From Lepus europaeus (Eukaryota > Chordata > Mammalia > Lagomorpha > Leporidae): 64,000 nt of DNA. Position numbers and translations under genes: made by a program. Positions 1 to 10,975 of the stretch are shown here, piece by piece. The stretch covers positions 78,005,502-78,069,501 of the forward strand of contig NC_084831.1 of NCBI RefSeq assembly GCF_033115175.1, written 5' to 3'. Numbering within the stretch: the first letter of the stretch is position 1; each line of letters begins with the position of its first letter. The notes under the pieces were generated by a model that saw only the letters and a list, made by a program, of their open reading frames with translations, made no database searches and was not told where the DNA came from.

Positions 1-251
1 AGGCAAGCAGCCCACAGAATCATTTATTTCAGTTAGTCCAACAGCTTATATAGCCAAGAGCAGCCATTCCGGTCAAGGGGCGGTCTATGCCCCAATCAAT
101 CACAGCCTGTTGCTAGGCAGTTTCCAAAGCCATCCAATCACAGCCTGTTGCCAGGCAGTTTCTGTTGCCAGGTGGGATTCAAAGCCATTCCTGAGTAACT
201 GACGCTCGCTTGCCAGCGGCCATCTTGGCATGGCTTTCTCATTCCACCACA
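1..251 (-). mobile_element. Endogenous retrovirus LTR, U3-R part, cut by the window edge
   Basis: Read on the minus strand, the element begins TGTGGTGGAATG at 251 and runs through a CCAAT-like U3, a TATA box (ctatataagc, around 45-55) and an AATAAA signal (around 24-29), which is the order of a retroviral LTR. The U5 end lies outside the window. It contains a direct repeat at 97-161. No internal retroviral coding sequence is visible, so it could be a solo LTR or one end of a provirus. Family not assigned. Confidence 0.7.
97..161 (-). repeat. Direct repeat in LTR U3 (two 27-bp copies, 38-bp period)
   Basis: Copies at 97-123 and 135-161 differ at one base; each contains cacagcctgttg and aggcagttt. 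On the coding strand of the LTR each copy carries a GATTG (inverted CCAAT) motif. Position and spacing fit a duplicated U3 enhancer unit. Confidence 0.75.
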
Positions 252-649
252 ATGGACAATTGTATATCAGTATGGGAAAAAAATGACACTTGATTTCCAT
301 CTCACACCATACAAAAACATCAAATCCAGGTAATTTGTATAGCTAAATGTATAAGGCAAAATAACAGAGTTGTTAAACAATAGAAGAGAATATTTTCCTA
401 ACCTCTGGAGAAAGAATAATTCCTTAAATGGAACACAAAAGGTATGAACTAAAAAGGGGAAAAACAGCAAAACATTTGGCTACTTAGTATTTAGGAACTT
501 CTGCTTATCATAAAACAACACTGAGAGTGTGAAAAGTACAGCACATAGTGGAAGAAGACAGTTGCAAAACATAACTAGCAATGCACTTGTAGGAAGAACA
601 TACAGTGAACTCACATAAATTCAAAGAAAAAGGCAAATAAGCTACAGAA
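252..649. other. Intergenic, nothing recognised
   Basis: A/T-rich sequence with no splice-like exon, SINE head or tail, or other repeat that I recognise. Confidence 0.5.
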
Positions 650-1290
650 AAAGAAGCAGGAAACCAGAACAGGCATTTTACAAAAGAGGATATTAAATTA
701 TCAACACACTTGGGGAAGATGCTAAGTCTTCTTGGTAACCGGGGAGATACAGCCCAAAATTGTAATGGGACACTGCTATATATCCATTGGAATAGCTAAA
801 ATTAGAAAGACTGATATTAGCAGGTATTGACCAGGAGGAAACACAAAGGAAACTTCCATATGTGACTGATGTTACAGAGTGAAGTGGTGTAATCATTTTG
901 GAAAACAGTACGACATTAGCTACTAAAGTTTAAGATAACATCCTCTATGAACCAGTAATTCTGCCTAACAGGAATGAATGAATATGCATGCCACTGTAGA
1001 AACAGAGTCTCCCATTTAAAGTCAGTGCTCATTTACCATAAAAACAATTTGTAAATTAGGTAGAGAAGGAATGACAGAAAAAATGTTAATTTATAATGCT
1101 GTCTCCCAATTGATCTATAGATTTATAGCAATTTCATTCATAATTCCATCAGGAACACAAGGAACCTAACAAGCTTTTCTAAGTATATGTAGAATAACTA
1201 AAAGAAAATCCACCATGCACAGTTAGAACCCATATTATTGGTAGAGTATAAATTGGGACCACCACTTTGGAAAATGAGTTGTCATTAACT
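650..1290 (+). mobile_element. Ancient L1 ORF2 fragment
   Basis: The order of phrases follows the distal part of mammalian L1 ORF2: aaaagaggatatt near 672, then the ggaaaacagtac and ggaccaccactttgg segments, which correspond to the familiar L1 'aaattggtacaaccactatgg' region. It is heavily diverged with no open frame, so an old L1M-type copy in plus orientation is likely. It may continue as the fragment at 1835-2230. Confidence 0.55.
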
Positions 1291-1834
1291 TATCAATTCA
1301 CACATCCTGGACTCAGCAAGTGCACTTCTAGACTAGAGAACTTTTGGCACAGCTGTGCTGAGCAGATGTATAAGAGTATGTTCATGAATGGAGGAGAGGG
1401 TCAGATGGGTACAGGAGGCTCATTTCCTCTGCTTTTATTGGTGTGGGAGAGAGCTGGCCCAGCAGATCTGAATTGAGTCTGCTGCTCTCATTTGCTGAAT
1501 TCTGGAGGCTTCCCCTTTTTAGCAAAGCTCCTTTGATATAGACCCCAAAGTTTCTGTTCCCGAATCATTATATAATGTCCCTGCTTCCTGTTTTTGAATA
1601 TACACCACACAGAGTAGGAGTTCCCATCTACTTGAATTTTGGCCGTGGTATATGCAAGTCATTTCTGGTCAACCTAAACTGTGGTTGAATGTAATGAGTG
1701 TTTAGAAAAACGTGTGTGCTCTACTAAATCTCTAATTGTGAACTTTCCCCCTAATAAACCCTATCTCAAGTCTACACTATTTAGCCCTAGGGGTGTGCAT
1801 CAAAGCCCTTTACCTGACAGAACCATTGTATGTG
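1291..1834. other. Intergenic, nothing recognised
   Basis: No supported gene or clear repeat. It sits between two L1-like pieces and may be an insertion or a diverged part of the same element. Confidence 0.4.
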
Positions 1835-2230
1835 TTAGCAAAAAAACCAAATGCCCAGCAATATAAACAAAGATGCAATGTGCTTTATTCCTACAATGGG
1901 ATCCTGTGCAACAATGAAAAGGAATAAGCCAAAGCCATGGGCATTAATATGAATGAATCTTAGAACCATGACTGGAAAAAAAACAAATTGTAGAGGAATG
2001 TAAGCCATGATACCATTTTTATAAAGTTCCAAACTTTCTGCAAGTAACAGATACTTACATATGGATAAAACCATAAAGGAAAGCAAGGGGATGACAGGCA
2101 AAGATGATAGTGATTTCTGGGTGAGGATTGGGGGTTCAGGTAATGGGATCCACAGCAAGCAGAACATGGAGGAACTTAAAGCTATGGATACTATTCATCT
2201 TAATAAAGCTGGGTATTCAGTTTATGGCAT
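1835..2230 (+). mobile_element. Ancient L1 3' end (plus orientation)
   Basis: Matches the L1 3' region in order: aaatgcccagcaatat, then caatgggatcctgtgcaac, then aaaaggaataagcc, then gaatgaatcttagaacc, then the gataccatttttataaag and gggtgaggattgggg segments. Strongly diverged and non-coding. Confidence 0.6.
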
Positions 2231-2306
2231 TTTCTTCATTGTTGTCTGTCATAACTTAAAACTATATTATCCTTTTGCAGTGTTAAACACTTAGTAACTT
2301 TTAAAT

Positions 2307-2669
2307 ATGAAAAAGAGGGGCCAGCACTGTGGCATGGTGGTTAAAGCCACCACCTGTGATACCAGCATCCCCTGTGGGCGCCAATTCAAGTCCTGGCTGC
2401 TCCACTTCCAATCCAGCTCCCTGCTAATGTGCCTGGGAAAGCAGTGGAAGATGTCCTAAGTACCTGAGCCCCTGCACCCATGTGGGAGACCCAGAAGAAA
2501 CTCCTGGGTCCTGGGTTTGGCCTGGCCCAGCCCTGGCCATTGTGGGCATTTTGGGAATGAACCAGTGGGTGCTAGATACTCTCTCTCTCTCTCTTTCTCT
2601 CTCTGTCTTTCAAATAAATAAAATAAATCATTTTTTAAAAAATTAAAAATAAATAAACATGAAAAAGAG
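2307..2669 (+). mobile_element. C-SINE (older class), with target-site duplication
   Basis: Full-length lagomorph C-SINE at 2318-2658: tRNA-like head ggggccagcactgtggc, tttctctctct tract and aaataaataaaa tail. The 11-bp duplication atgaaaaagag flanks it at 2307-2317 and 2659-2669. Confidence 0.92.
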
Positions 2670-3072
2670 AGTGACATAATTTGTTCCTTCAGCCGGTGAA
2701 TCAGGCAGCCTCCTAACTGTGCTGAAATTCTCCCGGGTGGAGGTAGTCATAAGTTTGAGCATGAGGAAAGGGATGGGGAAGGCCCTGTGGCATGTGTGCA
2801 CACAGCTTCCTCTGCCTGTTCCCATCAGCATATGGGAATTAAAATTAAGCAATTAAAATGCTAATACCCTGATTCCTCCAGTGAGCACAGGAGCGCAGGG
2901 TAGGGGTGCTACTGACAAGCAAGTGGAGCAGTCTTGTCAGGGTGGGCATGCGTGATTCAAATTGTGACAGAAGCAGGGCTGGGCAGCAGTGGGCCAGATC
3001 GAGAGCAGAGGGAGAACCTACAAAGTCCCAAAGCCATTCAGTGCTTACTGGATTCAAGTCCTCAGTGCTTGT
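2670..3072. other. Intergenic, nothing recognised
   Basis: Moderately G/C-rich single-copy-looking sequence without splice-framed coding sequence. Confidence 0.45.
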
Positions 3073-3458
3073 GACATCAAGACCTTCTTATTTATTTATT
3101 TATTTATTTATTGCAATTTGTTAATAGGTACATGAGGTTTTTTTTTTTTCCTTTTTTTTTTTTAATTTAGTGAATATAAATTTCCAAAGTACAGCTTATG
3201 GATTACAAAGGCTTCCCCCCACACAACTTCCCCCCTACCCGCAACCCTCCCCTTTCCCACTCGCTCTCCCCTTCCATTCCCATCAAGATTCATTTTCAAT
3301 TCTCTTTATATATAGAAAATCAGTTTAGTATATATATAGATTTCAACAGTTTGTCCTCCCATAGCAACACAAAGTGAAAAAATACTGTTGGAGTACTAGT
3401 TATAGCATTAAATAACAGTGTTCATTTTATATGAAAGGCAGAGTTACAGAGAGGGAGA

Positions 3459-3493
<35 letters not shown>

Positions 3494-3760
3494 TCCATCT
3501 ATTGATTCACTCCCCAAATAGACACAAAGGCCAGAACTGGGCTGATCTGAAGCCAGCCAAGGGTCAGGAGCTTCATCGGGGTTTCCCAACTGGGTTCTGA
3601 GGCTCAAGCTCTTGGGTCATCTGCGGCTGCTTTCCCAGACACATTAGCAGAAGTGGAGCAGCTGGGACTTGAACCAGCGCCCATATGAGATGCTGGCACA
3701 GTAGACAGTGGCTTTACCCGCTCGCTATACCACAGTACCAGCCCAGACATCAAGACCTTC
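3073..3760 (-). mobile_element. C-SINE split by an L1 3' end, with 15-bp duplication
   Basis: The perfect 15-bp direct repeat gacatcaagaccttc lies at 3073-3087 and 3746-3760. Between the copies is a minus-strand C-SINE: tail ttatttatttattt at 3088, body from about 3420, and head ending ccagccc at 3745. The SINE tail is interrupted by a truncated L1 (3130-3418), so the SINE inserted first and the L1 later. Confidence 0.85.
3130..3418 (-). mobile_element. Rabbit-type L1, 5'-truncated 3' UTR
   Basis: Starts with a T tract (the L1 poly-A tail on the other strand), followed by the lagomorph L1 3' UTR: tagtgaatataaatttcc, tacagcttatggattac and a C-rich block (3217-3285). It ends inside the older SINE. 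No ORF2 sequence remains. Confidence 0.8.
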
Positions 3761-5450
3761 CTGGCCTCCATGCATAGGTGATAGGTGACACCAGTTCCAC
3801 AACTCAAGATAGAACTAAAATGAGGATTAGGAAGCCTAGCTTCTTGGATAGAGGGCCAGGGAGCTAGGAGAATCAGGTGGCCTTTGCACCTGTCATTTAT
3901 CTGCCCATCTCAGGAGCCTGTTGGGATGCCGAAGTGATCTATAGCCATGAGCTCAGTATCTCCACCAAGCTCATCATAAACCAAGTGCTTGATAAGTGCT
4001 TACTGTTTGTAAAATTTAAAGAACTCACATTTTCTTTTAAAATTTCAACATTTATTGGATTGACACACATAAGGGAATTTTTTTCCGAGTCTCAAAACAA
4101 GATGTTAGAAAACCCATAAAATAGATGGGACAATATTATTTTCATATTACCAACTATCTAGTTAAGTATGTTTTGTGATTTCCCAGGAAAAAAATAAATT
4201 TGAATAAAGATAAAATACATGTAGTCCTATGGACTTAAATGAAGTCTGACTTTATGTAGGCCACTGCCTTTTCCTCCAGGAACACGATGTGTGAACATAA
4301 ACAGTTTCTATCAAATATTCAGATGTGAGGTCTGGATTATTCTGCTCTTCAACACCAGTGGCTCTTAGAAGAAAATAACATTTTCAAAGTTATTTACGTC
4401 TTTGGGAATTCTTCTGTTTAAACATCAGTAGGAATAAACATTATCTTCATGGCTATAAAGGAAATTAAACACCATAGACTTCATAAAATAATAACAATCA
4501 AAATGCTAATCACAGCATATGAGTTTAAATTTATTTCAAACCCCCAAACACCAATACAAATTTAAATGATGTAAATTCCTCTCCCAGAACCAAAATATTA
4601 TCAGAATAAAGATCTCATTGCAGCCGTCTCAGAAGATCACACACTTCTGCTTTTCGTAGATTTGGAAAGCTTACCATGAAATGCCATTTCTGATAGGAAA
4701 CCACATTTATTTCCCCATCTTGAAGTCCTCTTTGTGGTTCTTGGCACCACTTCTGGTATAACACAGTTTTAGACTTCTCACCATCACACTTTTGGATTTG
4801 TTGGAAGGATTTGGTGTGAAACTTATCTGGGCAGGCATGGTCTGGCCAAGGCATAATACAGCAGTTCTATCTCCAGTGAGCTGCACGCCTTAATACTTTC
4901 CAGGCACTCACAATGTCTTAGCTTTATGGGCAACATATCCCTGTTGGCTCATGATAAATTCATGATCAACAAAACCCTTAAGCCTCTTGCTATGATTGTT
5001 GGGAAGTATTGTTCAACCAGCTCTCTCTCGCCTTTTACCCATACAGTAAACTTATTTGGCCATGGCTTCACATTCATCTCTTAAAATTATATCTTATTTG
5101 AGCCAGTCCTTCCTGAATGCAAAGACTCAGAGACAATGTGCTCATGTACTCCAGTTATAGCGGTGTAGGAAACAAGATGACAACCTGAGAATATAATATG
5201 TTAAAGTGGCTATTGTTGCCATGGCAACAATAAAAGGTGTCCACTTGCCAGCTGCCATCGAATGAAAACCAGCAGAGACTGAGACTGTCCTGGGTGGCCA
5301 GGCTTCTTTGTTGATGTGCGAAGGCTAGCTGAACTGAGAAGCAGGTGGAAGCCTTCTTTTTGGAGCCTATGAGTTGCTGTCTCTCTGACTTTCACCACAG
5401 CCCACACACTGGGAAGATTCTCACAACATTTCATTTGGTATCTGTATGAG
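3761..5450. other. Intergenic; no gene recognised
   Basis: No exon with splice support is visible. An open minus-strand stretch of 79 codons at 4615-4854 has no recognisable domain and is probably chance. The 4880-5100 part may be a diverged old repeat. The only clear element is the X-box palindrome at 5211-5232. Confidence 0.45.
5211..5232. promoter_or_regulatory. Perfect RFX-type X-box palindrome
   Basis: A 22-bp perfect palindrome with core gttgccatggcaac at 5215-5228, the ideal double half-site form of the RFX binding motif (GTTRCCATGGYAAC type). RFX factors bind such X-boxes upstream of ciliary, MHC class II and neuronal genes. No promoter or gene start is recognised next to it, so it would be a distal element if used. 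Binding is inferred from sequence alone. Confidence 0.6.
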
Positions 5451-5808
5451 TGTTAGTTTGCTAGGGCCATAACATGGCACAACCGTCCTGAAGACTGAAA
5501 GTCCAAAATCAATGTGTCGGCCAGGCTGGTTCCTTCCCTGGGCTGTAAGGGGAAGATCTGCTCCAGGCCTCTCCCTGTGGCTGGTAGATGGTTATTCTTC
5601 CTGGTGTTCTCCCTATGTGTGTCTGTCTTTGAATTTTCCCTTTTTATAAGATACCAGTGATATTGGAATACAGTCCATCTAGATGACTTCATTTTAACTT
5701 GATGAAGACCCCATCTCCAAATAAGTTCATGTCCTCATTAATGTTAGAGGTTAGGAATTCAACATATGACTTAGAGGGGGTATGGGGGACATAGTTCAAC
5801 CCATAACA
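5451..5808 (+). mobile_element. MLT1-like MaLR solo LTR
   Basis: Begins tgttagtttgctagggcc and ends ttcaacccataaca. Between these are the typical MLT1 phrases: gaagtccaaaatcaa..tgtcggc, tctgctccaggcctctccc, ctttttataagataccag, acttcattttaacttgatg and ccccatctccaaataag. Terminal TG..CA is intact. The internal region is absent. Confidence 0.85.
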
Positions 5809-6880
5809 GTATCCAGGCACAGGAAACCTTGAAATGTCAATTTCTTCCACAAGGATTAAGATCCAGAACATAAGACTCTCCTGTATTTTGATAGACTTAA
5901 AATATAATGACAGTGAAGTTAATGATGACACTGACCGTGGAAGTAGAAAATTTATTAAGAAAAATTGCATGTAAATACTGTGCACAAGACAGTATACTGC
6001 TGGCCTAAAATAACTGTTGAGCTTCAACATGTTCTACATGCTCCCAGAGCCCAAAACATATATCCCTGTAAGTCAGGGGGCAGATCAAGTAATCAGACTT
6101 AAATTTACAGAGAGGTAGCATTTGCTACTAATAACATTCCGGTTCTTAGATCCTGATCACCACCATGATTCCATCAGCATTGGTGCTGCCCTTTCAGCAC
6201 CTCTTATTTCAGACAGAGTCAGAAGCCCTGAATTCTACACTCACATCTATATCTTTATTAGCTATAGGCCTCTAGGAAAATCACTTGACGGCACTGATTA
6301 TTGAACGGAGGAAAGACAAAGAAATTGACATTCTAGGTTGCACATTCATTTCCGGATTCAGTTTGCAGGAGTCAGTCCTTCGGAGGCTTATAATTTGGGG
6401 AAACCAAGGAAGTCAAGTTGATGCAGCAATCAGCAAAGCCAAGGCCAGGATTGGGGCAGTGGCCACTCTGCTGTCCACTCTACGCTGCCTGAGTAGGTGT
6501 GGGTCTCTTCAGCTGATATTGCATCGATGTCTTCAATGGGATTTTTAAAGAAATTTAGTTTGCTATCTTAGTACAAATGTAAGCATTTGGGATATTGGCA
6601 ACTCAAGGCTGAATAAGATATATTCCTTTCATATCTGACTTACACGAATTATTTGTTAGCATGCAATGCTAAACAGAGCTCACTGCATCTTTAGCAAGGG
6701 ATCCACCAGACATTTGGAAGTCTGATTTTTTTGTCAGCATCAAAATTTCCACAGATACCATGCATTTTTGCAGTCATCTGTAAAGAAAGTTGGATCTTTG
6801 TTTCTTTTAAAAAAGGACAAAGACAAGGAAAGAATATTATGTATTTTAATAAGTAGACAACCACAATATTGATAACTATA
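5809..6880. other. Intergenic, nothing recognised
   Basis: Short open stretches only (largest 87 codons, plus strand, 6285-6548) with no domain or splice pattern. Confidence 0.45.
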
Positions 6881-7203
6881 GTGGATGGTGCTGTGGCAAA
6901 GAGGATAAAGCTGCGGCAGTGACATCCCGTATGAGCACCGGTTGGAGACCCAGCTGGTCCATTTGTGATCCAACTCTCTGTTAATGAGTCTGGGAAAGTA
7001 GTGGAAGGTGTCCCAAGTGCTTAGATTCTTGTACCCACATGGGAGAGCAGGATGAAGCTCCTGGCTTCAGATCAGCCCAGCCCTGGCCATTGCAGCCATT
7101 TGGGGAGTAAACCAATGGATGGAAGATCTCTTTCTCTCTGCCTCTGCTCCTCCCTCTTTGTAACTCTGCCTTTCAAATAAATAAATTAATTTTTTAAAAA
7201 AAA
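6881..7203 (+). mobile_element. C-SINE (older class)
   Basis: Head ggatggtgctgtggc, body with gtgcttag..cccacatgggag, tctttctctctgcctctgc tract and aaataaataaatt tail. Diverged copy. Confidence 0.88.
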
Positions 7204-7257
7204 AGGTAACTAGTATTCACAATGGTGATGACAATACCTCTAATGTTTTTCCATAAT

Positions 7258-7602
7258 AAAAAAGTTTAGGCCAGCGCCGTGGTTTAACAGGCTAATCCTC
7301 AGCCTTGCGGCGCCGGCACACTGGGTTCTAGTCCCTGTTGGGGCACCGGATTCTATCCCAGTTGCCCCTCTTCCAGGCCAGCTCTCTGCTGTGGCCCGGG
7401 AAGGCAGTGGAGGATGGCCCAAGTCCTTGGGCCCTGCACCCGCATGAGAGACCAGGAGAAGCACCTGGCTCCTGGCTTCGGATCAGCGCGATGCGCCAGC
7501 CGCAGCGGCCATTGGAGGGTGAACCAACGGCAAAAAGGAAGACCTTTCTCTCTGTCTCTCTCTCACTATCCACTCTGCCTGTCAAAAAAAAAAAAAAGTT
7601 TA
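7258..7602 (+). mobile_element. C-SINE (young class) with 11-bp duplication
   Basis: Young-class copy at 7269-7591: head ggccagcgccgtggttta with the gctaatcctc block, and tail ctgtc plus A13. The duplication aaaaaagttta lies at 7258-7268 and 7592-7602. Confidence 0.93.
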
Positions 7603-8714
7603 ATGCCAAACTTAGAAGCTCTTCCTAGGAGACCATGTTGTCATGGTCCACCAGCATGCTGAGCTCTATAATGAAGAATAAAGTTTAAGTAGAAAATGCG
7701 TATTCTAATATTTCTTATTATAAATATTAATTTTATACAAAAAAGCTACATTTAACATAACCCACACCGTGGCCAAGGAGGCTGCTGTCGGGGTGGCCCC
7801 TGCTGTTAGTGTTGAGTTCCAGGTGTGATGTGGCAGCAGCTGCGGCTCCTACCATGGCTTTCGTTACTCTCCTTGCTCTTTATACCTTCCATCTTTGTGA
7901 ATCCTGAAACAAACAACATAATTTTTAAGAAAATAATAGGACACAAAATATTTTCAACGTATATAGAAATATACCTTATAGTCTGCAAATATTCCTTTGA
8001 CACAGTTTGTGCAAACATTGTATGGGGGGCTTTAAAGCACTGCGAGTGCAGTCTCTTAGAATGAATTCACACTCCTTGAAAATAGCTAGGCTGTGCTGGC
8101 AATGTAATCAAGCCTTCAGCAGTTTGTTTTTCTAGTTTATGGCTTGCTTTTATGCAGCCATACATATACTTTTCAATGTTTTGTCATAGTAACTTTGTTT
8201 CCAAACAAATGTTAAAGTTCTCATTTTTCATAATTTAAAATTAAAAGTTAAATAAGTGATTTAATCTTTGCCAGTCGTTTTTTGTTTTTTTTGTTTGTTT
8301 GTTTGTTTTTGTTTTTGTTTTTGTTTTTGTTTTTTTTTAGCCCTCTTATCCTTCCCAATGTTAAAAAAAAAATAGTTTTTCTGGCAAGTACCAGAAATAA
8401 GCAATAATGGCTCTGATTCGGCATTCCTTAAATCTCATCCTTAGTGCATGGGTGATCACAGCTAAAGCTTGTTTTCTTCATCAGTAGATGTGTTCATCAA
8501 AGAATTTGAACTCACTTGAGGAATAAGACCTACTTTGTGTTTGTGGGATGATCTGAATTTTAATTGGGAGGTCTCTGGTGCAATCTTTCAACCAAAGGAA
8601 ATAAATCAATTGTAGTACCTTTTGATGAAGTAGTACTCTGTGTTGTTGTCATTTGAAGTGGAGAAACAGAACCCGAGATATCACAGATAAAGCATAATTT
8701 TAAAAATGTTTACT
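7603..8714. other. Intergenic, nothing recognised apart from a T/G tract
   Basis: A/T-rich sequence without a supported exon. A (TTTTTG)n-like low-complexity tract lies at 8279-8338. Confidence 0.45.
8279..8338. repeat. (TTTTTG)n / (TTTG)n tract
   Basis: Alternating runs of T separated by single G residues over 60 bases; a simple repeat. Confidence 0.9.
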
Positions 8715-8963
8715 TGGGGTAGGCATGGCCTGGTGTTTAAGAAGCAGTTCAGAATGCCGCATTTTGCATCAAGTACCTGGGTTCAGTCCCCGGTTCTGGC
8801 TCCTGGTACCGGCTTCCTGAAAATGCAGACCCTGGGAGGCAGTGGTGATAACTCAGGTAATGGGGTTCCTACCACCCACATGGCAGACTTGGACTGAGTC
8901 CCTGTCTCCTAACTTCAGCCTCTGGTTGATGTGGGCATTTAAGGAGTCAAACAACATGATGGG

Positions 8964-9006
<43 letters not shown>

Positions 9007-9046
9007 CCTTCTCAAATATGTAGAAATTTTATACTTTATTTTAAAA
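8715..9046 (+). mobile_element. C-SINE (old, diverged) with expanded CT tract
   Basis: Diverged head (gtaggcatggcctggtg), SINE body phrases (gttcagtccc, tgcagaccctgggaggcag, cccacatggcag) and a pure (TC)n run at about 8968-9002. The tail is degraded. Confidence 0.8.
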
Positions 9047-9350
9047 ACTAGTATACACTATACACTCAAAACTGAAACCTCACTAAATGCCATCTACCAA
9101 AAAAAGTATCTAAAGTAGGATGCAATGAGAAATAGACATTTAAAGGCAGGCATGAGGCAGGCAGACTCAACTTGAAAAGCAGAGGGACTGGGCTAAACAA
9201 AGCAGTGAAATCATATACAGAATGATTAGCCTCACTTGGTACAGATCTAGCTGGTATAGTCCAGTTGACCATCCTTGCAAAGTAAGTACTATACTATATC
9301 ATGATTAGTCACAGAATTAAAAAATCAAATTTAAGTTACATTTCAAATTA

Positions 9351-9716
9351 ACAAGGGTCGGGCCGGTGCCGCGGTTCAATAGGTTAATCCTCCACCTAGC
9401 GGCGCCGGCACACCGGGTTCTACTCCCGGTCGGGGCACCGGATTCTGTCCTGGTTGCCCCTCTTCCAGGCCAGCTCTCTGCTGTGGCCTGGGAAGGCAGT
9501 GGAGGATGGCCCAAGTGCTTGGGCCCTGCACCCCATGGGAGACCAGGAGAAGCACCTGGCTCCTGGCTTCGGATCGGCACGATGCGCCGGCCGTAGCGGC
9601 CATTGGAGGGTGATCCAATGGCAAAAGGGAGACCTTTCTCTCTGTCTCTCTCTCACTATCCAGTCTGCCTGTCAAAAATAAAAAATTAAAAAAAAACAAA
9701 AACAAAAACAAGGGTC
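9351..9716 (+). mobile_element. C-SINE (young class) with 9-bp duplication
   Basis: Young-class copy at 9360-9707 with head gggccggtgccgcggttc and tail ctgtcaaaaataaaa. Duplication acaagggtc at 9351-9359 and 9708-9716. Confidence 0.93.
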
Positions 9717-9815
9717 ATCACCAAAAGCATCTTTGGAATGAGTAAAAATATTTGACACTTTTAATTAGTAGTAATACTATTTGTAACTTTTATGTCTTTA
9801 ATAGCCACAGCATAA

Positions 9816-10123
9816 TAATTATTTTAAAAAATATTTATATATTGATTTACTTGAAAGGCAGAGTTACAGAGAGGTAAGGAGGGTGAGAGAAAGAGATTTT
9901 CCATCTGTTGGTTCACTACTCAAATGGCCGCAATGACTGGGGTTGGACCAGGCCAAAGCCAGGTGACAGGGGCCCAAACACTTGTGCCATCTTCTGCTGA
10001 TTTCCCAGGCACATTATCAGGCTTGCAAGAAGCCAAGAATCAAATCAGTGTTCGTATGGGATGCTAGTGTCGGCAGGTGGTAGCTTAACCCGATGTGCCA
10101 CAGTGGGCCCCTTGGTAATTATT
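9816..10123 (-). mobile_element. C-SINE (older class), minus
   Basis: Tail ttgatttacttgaaaggcag at about 9840, body to gccacagtgggccc near 10110. Flanking direct repeat taattatt at 9816-9823 and 10116-10123. Confidence 0.85.
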
Positions 10124-10765
10124 AATTCAATGTGCCCTACAATAGTGATTTTTAATCATCATATTACTGTTCACAATGCATCATAATATGCATTATCTCA
10201 TTAAAACACATCCAAGAAATAATCAGGATTCCAATTTAGTATCTATCTAGTATGTTCCAAATAGATTTCTGAGGACAATCCAGAAGCCTAGTGGGATAAT
10301 TACAACCAGCTCTAGCCCTTGCCGTTGTGAAGACGGCAGTGAGTCACCTTTACCTCCTGGCTCTCACTACCGCTGCCATTGCTGGGGTGTGCTGCCAGGG
10401 CTCACTTGGCTCCGTCCACACTGCCAGTGAGGTTCTGGTGCCCTCTCGAACGCTCCCACGGCTATTGTTGCTCTTGGTACTCCTGCTGCTCATCTGCCCC
10501 AAATCACTCCATCTGTTGGGCCTTTTTACTTCTGTTTTCTTCCACGAATGTTTATTTTTGCTCTCTCTGCTGCTCCTGTGGCTGAAGCTGAGGCTGCCCA
10601 GGCCTTTTCATTGCGCTGCTATGGGTGTTCTTACAGGGGAAGCCCACGCTCTGACCTCTGCTGTGGCACTGCTGGTGCTGCGCCTGTGTTGTGTTTGATC
10701 CTGTGTTGGGAGCCCACATCTTGCTAGTAAGCTGGCTCTTTCCAGAAGATCTTAGCATTTCCACT
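10124..10765. other. Intergenic; compositional open frame only
   Basis: A 123-codon plus-strand open stretch (10327-10698) is Leu-rich because of CTG/CTC-rich composition. It has no recognisable domain and no splice or promoter support, so I do not call a gene. Confidence 0.4.
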
Positions 10766-10827
10766 CATATGGGATGCCGGCACTGCAGATGGTAGCTTTA
10801 CCCGCTATGCCACAGCACTGGTCCCAT
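10766..10827 (-). mobile_element. C-SINE head fragment
   Basis: Only the tRNA-like head remains, minus strand: catatgggatgccggcac through ccacagcactggtccc. The 3' body is missing. Confidence 0.75.
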
Positions 10828-10834
10828 CTTATCT

Positions 10835-10975
10835 TCTTTAATACTTACAACCTGTAGGGTAGTTATTTTATGGCCATTATTGTTTCTTTCTCCTGTGTTC
10901 TAGATGAGGGCATAGAAGTCTGCAAGGCTCAGCACTTTGACCAGCACAGCTGGGCAGAGACAGAGAGACTCTGAG
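10835..10975 (+). repeat. MIR-like ancient SINE fragment
   Basis: Resembles the MIR core: acttacaacctgtagggtag, attattgtttc, tagatgagggcatagaag, then ccagcacagctgggcag. Diverged. Confidence 0.45.

Noticed and set aside
2318..2420. tRNA gene-like A and B boxes at the start of many repeats
   Set aside because: These are the tRNA-derived heads of C-SINEs; none folds as a complete tRNA with acceptor ends.
3440..3490. Regularly spaced short repeats as a CRISPR-like array
   Set aside because: These are GA/CT microsatellites inside SINEs with no spacers; the DNA is mammalian.
4615..4854. Minus-strand 79-codon frame with spaced Cys and charged residues
   Set aside because: No C2H2 or other motif spacing fits, and no splice sites flank it.
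7269..7591. Open frames rich in GRPFSLSLSLSTLPV or similar peptides, seen at about a dozen places
   Set aside because: Translations of the young C-SINE and its CT tract in various frames.
10327..10698. Leu-rich 123-codon frame suggestive of a signal peptide or membrane protein
   Set aside because: The Leu runs follow from CTG/CTC-rich sequence. No start context, splice support or homology.
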